Positions 20,601 to 27,503 of a stretch of 30,254 bases of DNA are shown in pieces. Below the pieces are notes generated by a model. That model saw nothing but the letters and a program-made list of their open reading frames with translations, was not told where the DNA came from and searched no databases. Location: the NCBI GenBank assembly GCA_003254885.1, contig QANT01003890.1:1-30254 (forward strand), given 5' to 3'. The position numbers were made by a program, and so were the translations under genes. Origin of the DNA: Purshia tridentata. Taxonomy: Eukaryota > Streptophyta > Magnoliopsida > Rosales > Rosaceae. Every line of letters begins with the position of its first letter. Position 1 is the first letter of the stretch.

Positions 20601-22157
20601 CGAGAAAGAAGAGGAGTAGAAGCAGAAGAAAGAAAAAAGTTTTTTTTTTTTTTTTAATTTTATATTTGGAACATGTATTTATTATGTTATGTATTATGGG
20701 TATTTAGATTTTTTATATGGTTTTTTAAAGCATAAATATATATTATTTTAATCGAAGTGTCAGAGTCGTGTCATGTCCTAGATTTTTGGAACTTTGTCGT
20801 ATCGGGGTGTCGTATCGGGGTGTCATATCATGTCGTGTCCCCCGTGTACGTGTCCATGTCTGTGCTTCCTAGCCTAAAGGACAATTAGAGGCAGAAAACA
20901 AGTTTATAAACACATCTCAGCAAACACAGATTTCCAAAGCTATTAACTTCATTTAGTGGTCCACCATCAGTCTATACCAGTTGAAAATGACTTGCCATCA
21001 AGTCAAACTTTGCTCATGGGCATATTCATAGTATGGCTTCATATCTGGCCAGTGAAATGTTGGTGAAACCTGCATGCCTTTAGGTAGTTCTACTTGATAA
21101 GCTTTATCATCAAGATGCTAGTATGCGAAATGGACCATCATCCTTGTCCTGAAGCTTACCGTACTTATACCTTGGGAAACTCTCTTAAAAAGTGTCTTTG
21201 ATGCTTATCTGCTGCATTTTTATACATATTTTACTTTCTTCCAGTTTTCACTCTTACTTGAGAAAGTGAATTGTTAATGTATTTTGCCATACCATCAACT
21301 TCGGCAATAAATGTGTTGGTGACTATCGGAGGAAGTAAATCAAGTAGACTATTTGGAACATTTGTATTTTCTCCTTCATATATGCATGTCCATATGTGTG
21401 CAATTACATGTCTGTGTGTATGAATGTCTATCTGTATGTATTCTTCCATTTATGCAATATGTGTGTGTAAAGAAGAAGAGACTAGGTTTTTGCGTTGTTC
21501 TTAAGTATGTATAGGACATGAATGACAATTGTGGATAAAATGGCATCACTTTGACATATGCTTGGAAAATTTTTTACAACACCATTTATTGCATCTTATA
21601 TGATGATTGAATGGCATAATCTGTGATACTCATAACCAGGTGCGAGTCCAATCAGACCCAGCTGGACGTCTGGTTATAACAGGTCAACCAGAGCAGGTTG
21701 ACAATCCTTGGGGAGTTACACCATTTAAAAAGGTATCTCTTACTTCAGTACTGACAATAATACTCGCCATTTGCTTTTAGGGTTTGTGCATGGCCCAGTA
21801 AGCTCCACTATTAATAAAATGCTGTCCCCAGCTCTGCGTATTCTATCGCAATCACCAATTTGAGCAGTTGGAAGCTTTTAATTTGTACTTATGAGCATTT
21901 CTGGTCTTTAAACTAGACTGTCTTGTGAGTGTTTTAGCTTGTCATGTAAAATCTTTAGGAACCGACTTTCTTACTAAAGTACATAACTTCATTATATGTT
22001 TGGAAAATTACAAGTGAAAGAAAGTTGCAATAACAGTCGGTGTGCTTTTCAGGTTGTGAGCTTACCTGGAAGAATTGATCCACTTCAAACATCTGCTGTG
22101 GTTAGCCTACATGGCCGTTTATTTGTGCGTGTTCCGTTTGAACAGGGATCGATTTGA
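8465..22157 (+). CDS. ARID5: ARID plus HSP20-like domain protein (ARID5/PEAT-type), 13 exons
   Basis: Proposed coding exons: 8465-8728, 8845-8993, 9087-9126, 13100-13152, 13638-13683, 14126-14218, 14658-14777, 14905-14953, 15049-15141, 16039-16100, 16211-16261, 21640-21732, 22053-22157. They join in phase to 1218 nt, 405 residues plus TGA. Residues 1-88 are acidic and low-complexity. The ARID DNA-binding domain spans about 106-199 (FMKVLETFYRERALEFKAP, LWRAVTRLGGYDV, SKLWRQVGESFHPPK, SWTFRIFYEKALLEYEKH). A basic linker follows. An HSP20/alpha-crystallin-like domain covers about 308-405 (GPPADWVKINVRE, DCFEVYALVPGLLREEV, DPAGRLVITG, LFVRVPFEQ). This architecture is that of Arabidopsis proteins such as At1g76510 and At1g20910, nuclear members of the PEAT chromatin-silencing complex. 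Symbols conflict between naming systems. The exon 9 donor (G|GTCATT) and exon 10 acceptor (GGTAG|TC) are the least certain. An upstream acceptor at 16033 would break the frame. Confidence 0.92.
9621..10959 (+). mobile_element. LINE (L1-type) 3' fragment, 5'-truncated
   Basis: Translation near 9630-9760 gives IENLMRDFLWE, KKDHLVSWKIVSCP and LGGFGVGNL, the signature of the region C-terminal to RT in plant L1-type LINEs. Near 10470-10550, the residues CFMCKG and DSLFLHCPMALRLWYNLL form the C-terminal zinc-binding (zf-RVT) motif. Stops and frameshifts are frequent. The catalytic RT and endonuclease are absent, as in ordinary 5'-truncated copies. The 3' end reads TTTCTTATCC followed by a short A tract. 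A 10-bp repeat TTGTTTTGTA at 9611-9620 and 10960-10969 is a candidate target-site duplication. Confidence 0.82.
12068..12174 (+). mobile_element. TRIM-like LTR remnant (107 bp)
   Basis: This begins TGTTGAGAGTTAATCCCATA and ends TTTCCACA. TGTTGAGAGT-CCCA is the typical LTR start of plant TRIMs. It shares the block ccaatt-attttgggttgga with the LTR of the TRIM at 15389-15728, which has nearly the same length. The preceding gcatgttagggagtg may be a decayed polypurine tract, so this would be a 3' LTR. No convincing 5' LTR was found upstream. Confidence 0.55.
13153..13637 (+). repeat. ARID intron 4 with imperfect internal repeats
   Basis: A motif around GAACCTGCATTAC and CTTTGACATTT recurs near 13192, 13222 and 13365. 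A second block, TTGTAAGCTACAT followed by CCCGCGAAAAG and an A-rich run, recurs at about 13292 and 13390. This looks like an old, diverged tandem duplication of about 100-170 bp. Poly-A runs lie at 13433-13451. Confidence 0.6.
14331..14650 (+). repeat. 148-bp tandem duplication with (TCTG)n, (CT)n and (CA)n microsatellites
   Basis: Both copies begin TGTTTTAGTTTCC (14331 and 14479). They share AGTCAGAATAAGGCCATAAT, ACACAGGACACTTGTCTG, a TCTG/TCTC run, an ACAC run and ATAAGGTGATACTTTATTTA. The second copy has a longer CA run (14587-14621). The duplication lies in intron 6 of the ARID gene. Its second copy ends at the exon 7 acceptor region (acceptor at 14657). Confidence 0.92.
15389..15728 (-). 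mobile_element. TRIM element in ARID intron 9, reverse strand
   Basis: Read on the minus strand, a 5' LTR (15728 down to 15611, 118 bp) starts TGTTGAG and ends ACTTTAACA. It is followed immediately by TGGTATTAGAG (15610-15600), a near match to the initiator tRNA-Met primer site. An internal segment of 118 bp leads to a second TGTTGAG copy (15492 down to 15389, 104 bp) that ends TTTTAACA and shares GCATCACAATA. There is no coding capacity. The total of about 340 bp is typical for terminal-repeat retrotransposons in miniature. The LTRs are clearly diverged, so it is old. The 5-bp flanks do not match convincingly. Confidence 0.72.
17345..17480 (-). pseudogene. Ty3/gypsy pol C-terminal fragment
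   Basis: The minus strand reads FNVANLQPYYEDVHEQEFDS, the end of Ty3/gypsy pol where integrase is followed by a F-NV-DL-PY motif. Only this tail is visible. It is about 80% identical by eye to 20960-21080, which is also on the minus strand, so the two are copies of one family. Confidence 0.5.
17736..17834. repeat. Cluster of short perfect palindromes
   Basis: 17736-17757 is a 9-bp inverted repeat (ATTATGAAT / ATTCATAAT) with a 4-nt spacer. 17805-17834 is a perfect 14-bp inverted repeat (GTACATTATGAATG / CATTCATAATGTAC) with a 2-nt spacer. Between them TGTTCATAATGTA repeats half of the same motif. All three share the core CATTATGAAT or its complement. Confidence 0.85.
18337..18358 (+). repeat. 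(GA)n microsatellite
   Basis: An uninterrupted GAGAGA run of 22 bases lies inside intron 11 and is followed by a G/T-rich stretch. Confidence 0.9.
18670..18795 (+). repeat. Pyrimidine-rich tract
   Basis: A long CT-rich block (tctccttcc, ctctctctg and ccgtctctctcc units) precedes the coding-like fragment at 18857-18975. It resembles a plant 5' UTR or core promoter pyrimidine patch, which may mean that the fragment was captured with its leader. Confidence 0.6.
18857..18975 (+). pseudogene. Possible UTP20-like gene fragment
   Basis: Two adjacent frames read SFAQRIEEVE, then (after a 1-nt frame change near 18893) DVFRSL and AEPSEGSTFFRDCLVQW. From memory this resembles a conserved segment of UTP20, a U3 small nucleolar RNP component needed for 18S rRNA processing. 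Similarity stops after LVQW, and a TAG follows soon. It sits alone in intron 11 on the gene's strand with no other exon recognised. This is most likely a transduplicated or retro-copied scrap. A chance match is possible. Confidence 0.35.
19424..19474. repeat. Overlapping perfect hairpin sequences
   Basis: 19424-19452 is a 13-bp perfect inverted repeat (ATTATTGAAACAT / ATGTTTCAATAAT) around a 3-nt spacer. 19448-19474 is a 10-bp inverted repeat (ATAATCATGT / ACATGATTAT) around 7 nt that repeat TTCAATA of the first hairpin. The two hairpins overlap by five bases, so they exclude each other. Confidence 0.85.
20178..20275 (+). repeat. 49-bp tandem duplication across a transposon edge
   Basis: Two copies (20178-20226 and 20227-20275) carry AATTCCAATTTATTTAACA, then ACTAAAGG, then GGAAGCA-TGACACT. 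Two differences are visible (TAGG/TCGG and CATT/CACT). The unit contains host flank, candidate target site and the first 18 bp of the TIR element at 20258. Confidence 0.9.
20258..20872. mobile_element. Non-autonomous TIR transposon (615 bp)
   Basis: The left end TTCGGAAGCACTGACAC and the complement of the right end CTAGGAAGCACAGACATG form imperfect inverted termini. Inside both ends are arrays of GACAC/GTGTC words (gacacatgagggacac on the left, gtcgtgtcccccgtgtacgtg on the right). An 8-bp flank ACTAAAGG (20250-20257) recurs as CCTAAAGG (20873-20880), a target-site duplication with one mismatch. Eight bases suit hAT elements. A 9-bp Mutator-type site would fit worse. No transposase is present, and the middle holds poly-T and a purine tract. 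Confidence 0.6.
20960..21080 (-). pseudogene. Ty3/gypsy pol C-terminal fragment, second copy
   Basis: The minus strand reads DDKAYQVELPKGM, then VSPTF, then DMKPYYEYAHEQS, the usual tail of Ty3/gypsy pol. The similarity extends to about 21190 with GKLQDKDDGPFRI in shifted frames. Homology to 17345-17480 continues past the coding end (AGTCATT-TCAACT, CTGATGG-GGACCA). No LTR was recognised near either copy. Confidence 0.5.
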
Positions 22158-22409
22158 ACATTCCTCCTTTCAGGGTCAATTGGTCAATTTTGAGGGTAGG
22201 AATTACAATTTTATTTTTTAGGATAGATTAGGATGTCAAGGCTAATGTGTAATCAGTTAGTGTACGAACTTCAATGCAAGCTATGGCTATTTAATTCAAA
22301 CTAGTGTCTTCTCTAATTATATTTAATGCAATTTGAATACCTACTAATATTTGTGGTATGGTATGATGCATATATATCTCGCAAAAGAGAGTCCTCTTCC
22401 AAGGATCAG

Positions 22410-22471
22410 TTCCTATTCAAGACTACAACCTCCGTAACAATTCCTATTCAGGACTACAACCTCCATAACAA
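22410..22471 (+). repeat. Two-copy 31-bp tandem repeat
   Basis: Units 22410-22440 and 22441-22471 read TTCCTATTCA-GACTACAACC and differ at two positions. They are followed by TATAAATATAACATATTC, so they may be part of a decayed LTR, but no partner was found. Confidence 0.85.
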
Positions 22472-23730
22472 TTCTAACCCTATAAATATAACATATTCTC
22501 CTACATGCCAAGGTATTGCAACTCTTGCTATTTAACATTCTTTTTGCTGCCCAAAAGATCTGCTGCTACTTCAATTAGTACTTTTTTGTTAATTTTTTTT
22601 TTTTTTTTTGGTGCGCCTGGGGTGGGGGTGGTCAATATTAAAATAAGTTCTGAGTTCAATTCCCTTTTAATGTTTAAGAAAAAGGGAGGTGGGTTTTGTT
22701 TTGTGTTATGAAATTGGGGTTTTCAACTAGTTCACTCCCTCATTTTTGGGTCTTTTGACACTGCCGTTCCCATACAGGGGCCTGTGCAAAAATTAAAAGT
22801 ATGGCCCTTTTTAATAGAGACTCACATAGAAATACTAGTTTTTTTTTTTTGTTTTTTGTTTTTTTATTATGTATTGATGCTAATCGCTACAACAAATTTC
22901 ATATATACTAAAACGCAACCCACTTGCTACTATTCACACTGTTCATAGATTGTTCATCTGCTTGGGCCTTTAATTGTTAGTAGCTACTGTTGTGAGTTTT
23001 TTGTTTTAATTGGGCCCTTTTTGGTCATTGTGTCTGTCTTTCGTTCGTACCTATATTCTTTCGAAATTTTTACTTTCGAACTATTGGTTTCTTTCTAATC
23101 GTTTGGTTCTCACAGCTTTTATTTCTTTTTATATGTTTGCCATTATGATAATAGGGCTGATGGGTCTGGGTTTGTTGTCATTCACCTTCAACTTGCTCTA
23201 TCTGATCTAGGTTGAGTCTTGCAATTGCAACCAGATCCATAATCTGGTTTTAAGCCTCTTTCATTGTTTCATCTATTGCTTTCTTTTCAATTTGAACTAC
23301 ATCAATGATTAGGTTTATGCTCTTTGGTCGTTTGATGCGTAGTAGTAGGAAGAAATTTCAGCCAAATTCTGGAATTAAAGGATAGCCAGAGGTTACTTGG
23401 GTTGTATTCTCTTTTTTTTTTATTGGTTCATCTCTCACCGACAAGTTTACTGTTTTTGCATGATGTGGCTTTTGGAGCACCCTCGATTTGTAGGTGGGAT
23501 GTTGTGATGGAAATCGATCCTGTGCTTTTGAATCATTGACTGAGCAATTTAAAAAAAAAACTGGTTTTAATAATTTGTTTAGGTTTTTTATTTGTTGTTC
23601 TTAAATTGATACTTCCTGTTTATTACACAAATTGATGTACCTATTCCTTTATATGCTGTGTTTTTTGTTTTTGGGTGTGCAATTTTTTTTTAACAATTGG
23701 TTTCACTAAATTGTTGAAGATTTTGATTTG

Positions 23731-23852
23731 TGGTTTTTAAACTCATATTTGAAAAAGCACGTGGTTCTTAAACTAATATTTAAAAAACCACGTGGTTCTT
23801 AAACTGATATTTGAAAAATCATATGATTCTTAATCTGATATTTATAAGCCAG
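23731..23852 (+). repeat. Four-copy 31-bp tandem repeat
   Basis: Units start at 23731, 23762, 23793 and 23824, each reading TGGTTCTTAAACT-ATATTT plus an A-rich run with small changes. The last unit is truncated at about 23852. The units are directly adjacent without spacers, so this is a minisatellite. Confidence 0.9.
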
Positions 23853-24529
23853 TCGTATTGCTAGAATAATTTTGCTAATTAAATTTTATTCTCTCATACA
23901 TATCAGGCTATCAACAGTACAGTTAAAAATATTACTATTATTAGGTTTCCTTAAAAACAACATACCACTTTCTTATTATGTTTATCCAAAAATCTCAGTA
24001 TTTGCTTTTGAAATAGATGTTGAATCTGCCTTTCATGATTTAAAATATGATAGTTTCATCAGTAATTATATTGTCATCGTTTCAAATGAAAGAAATAATA
24101 TAGTTCATCAATTTGCCTTCTTTTTTTTTTCTCATGATTTTGTATTAATACTTTGTACATTTTTTATTTGCAGATATTTTGCTTTATTTTTAAGTTACTG
24201 CTATATTTTTAACATTAATGTGTATATTTTGTAAGTGCAGTTGTGTTGGTTTTGTAAACTTCGTTTGCAGACTATTATAATGCAGTTTTTTATATCCTTT
24301 TAGCCAAAATGTTAAGCGCTTCTCAAAACCTTTTAAATGTATTGAATGTGCATATTTTTTTATAAATATTTAATTGCTGTTTTTCTTCTCCAATTATCAA
24401 CTTCTTGGTTTAGACTTTTTTTATTTGAATGTAATGCATAAAAGAGCTAGGCTTAGTAGTAGAGGTGTAATTATAAAGGAAGGTGATTGTTCTCATATCT
24501 CAACCACCATACAAATTAATTCCCACCGA

Positions 24530-25951
24530 GAGCACACACGACATTCTTCACCAAACAAGTTGTGTTGGTACACCCTAACAAAATGGGATTCCCGAGAGAA
24601 AAAACCAAGACCTACTTGAGAAAACAAGAGCCCTCATGTTTCACATGCATGTTCCTAAGAAATTTTTGTCTCAAGGTGTGCTAATTGCCACATATCTCAT
24701 TAATATATTGCCTAGTAGAGTGTTAGGATATAAATCACCCTATGAAGTGTTGAAGGGTAGAAAAATCAATTTGTCACACTTGAAAGTGTTTGGCTGCACA
24801 TGCTTTGTTCACATTCAATCTCTTCACTATGACAAACTCGACCCTAGGGCTGCTAAGTGTGTGTTTTTGGATTATTCATCCACCCAAAAAGGGTATCAAT
24901 GTTACAATCCGGCTACTAGAAAAATCATAGTATCAAGAGATGTGAGGTTTGATGAAACGACTCCTTATTTCAAAAGAAATTTAGACATTGCTAGTCAGAG
25001 GGAATTTTTCCATGATATGTTTCCTTTGCCTAGTCCTACTCTTGGTGTTAATGCACTCAGTCTGCAACCACTCAAGCATCATAAGATGTGATCCCTAATC
25101 CAGGAGCACAACCTGAGCCCTCACCACCTTCTCATTCAACTCATGAGTCATTGCATATGCCTCAAGCTCCCCTTTGAAGAAATCCTGGGCGTGAACGTCA
25201 CCCTTGATCAAAGTTACTTGACTATGTTACTTACACTGCCAGGTACCCCTTAACAAAGTTTATCACTTATCAAAAATTCTCTCATTCTCATGCTGCATTT
25301 CTTAGTACTCTTGATAGTACTCATGAACCACAAAGTTTTCAAGAGGTAAACCTTCATGAAGTATGGAAGCATGCCATGGCTGAAGAACTTCATGCTCTTA
25401 ATGAAAATAAGACCTGGAGTATTGTCAAACTTCCTAAGGGAAAGAAGGCAGTGGGCAGTCATTGGCTGTATAAGACCAATTTTCATTTAGATGGGACCAT
25501 TGAGAGACACAAGGCTCGTTTAGTGGCTCATGGTTTTACTCAAACCTATGGAATGGATTGCAAGGAAACCTTTGCTCCTGTTGCCAAAATGAACACAGTG
25601 AGAATGCTATTGTCTATTGTTGTTAATCATGCATGGCCTTTATATCAAATGGATGGTCAAAATGCATTTTTGCATGGTGATTTCGAAAAAGAAGTTTACA
25701 TGAAGTTACTTCTAGGTCATCCCCAATCTAATGATCCTGTCATGGTTTGCAAGCTTTATAAATCCATCTATGGTCTAAAGCAATCTACACATGTATGGTA
25801 TGCCAAACTTAGTTTAGTTCTCGAGGAAGTTGGCTTCCACAGAAGCAATGCTGATTCCTCCCTCTTCATTCGAATTGGCGTAACAAGTAAACTTGTGGTC
25901 CTTATCTATGTTGATGATCTCATATTGGCAAGTGATAATGTTGAGGAGATT
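24530..25951 (+). mobile_element. Second Ty1/copia pol fragment, truncated both ends
   Basis: The reading frame starts inside integrase: ILHQTSCVGTP, an in-frame TAA at 24576-24578, then QNGIPERKN with the catalytic Glu region. It continues through ATYLINILPSRVLGYKSPYE, VFGCTCFVH and VSRDVRFDE. After stops near 25089-25091 and 25173, RT begins: LNENKTWSIVKLP, YQMDGQNAFLHGD, KSIYGLKQ, and YVDDLILASDNVEEI. It ends abruptly there because a Ty3/gypsy LTR begins. RNase H and both LTRs are missing from the window. The left boundary is uncertain. Its sequence differs clearly from the copia element at 2475, so it belongs to another family. Confidence 0.9.
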
Positions 25952-26435
25952 TGATGTGGAACGGTTGGCAGTGAGTTTCGAAGAGCAGTTGGAATGTCAA
26001 AACTCACGAAAAGGTAAAATCTAATTTTCACTGTTCATTCAAAGGGACTCCGAAGTCAGAATATGGTCGATTTATATATCAACTCGAAGGGAATCATGAG
26101 ACAAATGCGACTCACAATTTTTTTATGACTAATGGGCTTTTTTGAGCAATCGGAGTCATTTCGAGCCTCAAAACTGCTTTTAAAGTTTGGGACTATTTAA
26201 TTTAATTTTGTCTTTATTTTATTTGGGTTCGTTTTGGCCTACGGGCTTTTTTTATGTGGTCTTTTTGACCTAGGGTTGCTGGAAACATATTTAAAGATTT
26301 TTCTAAGTTGTTTGGGGGACTTCTGACAATTTATTCAATAAACTTGAGTTGTCTCTCAATTCTTCTGGTGGACTCCATAAATTTATCTTTGCTAGGGCTA
26401 TGTTGGTAACCCTTTGTGACTTCCGTTGCGTTAGG
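25952..26435 (+). repeat. Ty3/gypsy 5' LTR (about 484 bp)
   Basis: The left edge is set by the sudden end of copia RT coding (VEEI) and by TGATGTGGAACGG at 25952; TGTGG at 25955 is an alternative start. The right edge is the primer site at 26436. TTCAATAAACTTG near 26334 gives a likely polyadenylation signal. A terminal CA is not seen directly before the primer site, so the right edge may lie a few bases earlier. Confidence 0.75.
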
Positions 26436-26446
26436 TGGTATCAGAC
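26436..26446 (+). other. Primer-binding site, initiator tRNA-Met type
   Basis: TGGTATCAGAC matches the first ten bases of the standard initiator tRNA-Met complement, then diverges (C for G). It lies about 47 bases before the gag start codon. Confidence 0.8.
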
Positions 26447-26482
26447 AGGTCCTCCCTATCTTATCATTACCGACCTTAATCC

Positions 26483-27503
26483 ATGGGTGACGAACAACAA
26501 GCTGCAGTTACACGAGCGGACCTGGATGCTCATAATGAGAAGATTGATGCCCTTACTGCCAGTTTGGGAAAGATTCGAACATTGGAGGGTCGTGGCAGAC
26601 CTCCACCTCAAAGCAGGACAGAAAAAGAGAAGGACGACAGCCTTGTGATCATGATGAAGAATCCGATTCGGAAGAAGAGTTTGATAAACCCGTCCAACCT
26701 AATAATCGGCGACCTCAACATCAACCTCAAAATTATGATGATTTCTGTTTGAAGGCTGATATCCCAAGTTTTTCTTGTCATCTGAAAATAGAGGACTTCT
26801 TAGATTGGTTGGTTGAAGTAGAGAGATTTTTCGAGATCATGGAAATTCCAGAAACAAAGATGGTGAAAATGATAGCGTTTCGATTAAAAAGCAGTGTAGT
26901 GGTTTGGTGGGATCAACTACAGAAAACTCGCCAAAGACAGGGCAAGTAGCCAATCAGGACTTGGCGGAGGATGAAGCAGTTGATGATGGAGAGGTTTTTG
27001 CCGGCAGATTATGAGCAGCACCTATATTGCATGTACATTAATTGCGTGCAAGCAAATCGGACAGTGACAGATTATACTGACGAGTTTTTGCGATTAGTTA
27101 AGCGTACTGAAATTGGAGAGACAGATAACCAACAGGTCGCCAGGTATGTTAGTGGGTTAAAACCCTTCATTCAAGAGAAAATAGGGTTACAAACCATGTG
27201 GTGTGTGCAAGAAGCTACCAATTTGGCGTTAAAGGTCGAGCTTTTTGAGCCAGAGAAGCAACTTGTACCTTATCGCCAAGGTAGCATAGAGTCATCTAGT
27301 TCAGCCCCTAATTTCACTACAGATAAAGAAAAGGTTGTACAGCAAAATGTGAGCAAACCAGCAAATTTCCCTTCCAAATGGTAGGATGAAGGAATTAGAA
27401 TTGAAATTAGAAGTCTAACCCTTATGCCAAACCAACCACTAATATTTGTTATAGATGTGTCAAATCGGGTCATAGGTCGAATGTATGCCCAAAACGGAAA
27501 CAA
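26483..27503 (+). pseudogene. Ty3/gypsy gag, disrupted
   Basis: It starts MGDEQQAAVTRADLDAHNEK. A frame change near 26640-26660 moves the coding to the frame that gives [19 protein letters not shown]. That frame is the retrotransposon gag domain and carries a TAG at 26947-26949. It continues through MERFLPADYEQHLYCMY and FLRLVKRTE to a stop at 27382-27384. After another frame change, a CCHC zinc knuckle (CX2CX4HX4C, CYRCVKSGHRSNVC) lies at 27447-27488 and runs straight into the protease part. Gag would form the particle and bind RNA. Confidence 0.88.

Larger units (their letters stand above)
16262..21639 (+). other. ARID5: ARID intron 11 (5378 bp)
   Basis: The donor is GAG|GTGAGC and the acceptor AACCAG|GTGCGAG. 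The intron separates residues REE and VRVQSD inside the HSP20-like domain. It is enlarged by repeats listed separately. The remaining parts (16262-17340, 17840-18330, 19000-19420, 19480-20170 and 21200-21639) are AT-rich and I recognise no gene in them. A minus-strand open frame at 17885-18316 has low-complexity hydrophobic content and no recognised domain. Confidence 0.85.
22158..24520. other. Downstream region of the ARID gene, no gene seen
   Basis: The first few hundred bases should hold the 3' UTR of the ARID gene, though no clear AATAAA places its end. The rest is AT-rich, with T tracts (22587-22608, 22840-22863 and 23411-23420) and the two short tandem repeats listed. Open frames here are short and low in complexity, and I recognise none. 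Confidence 0.6.

Noticed and set aside
22587..22640. Poly-T followed by GGTGCGCC and G-rich DNA as a SINE or processed-transcript end
   Set aside because: No pol III A/B boxes or paired flanking repeats could be found, and T tracts are common throughout this region.
23731..23852. Regular 31-bp repeats as a CRISPR array
   Set aside because: The units are directly adjacent with no spacers, they diverge from each other, and the context is plant nuclear DNA.
24374..24619. Open frame of 81 residues before the second copia fragment
   Set aside because: Its last part is the wrong frame of integrase, and the correct frame gives QNGIPERKN after a stop. The first part has no recognisable content.
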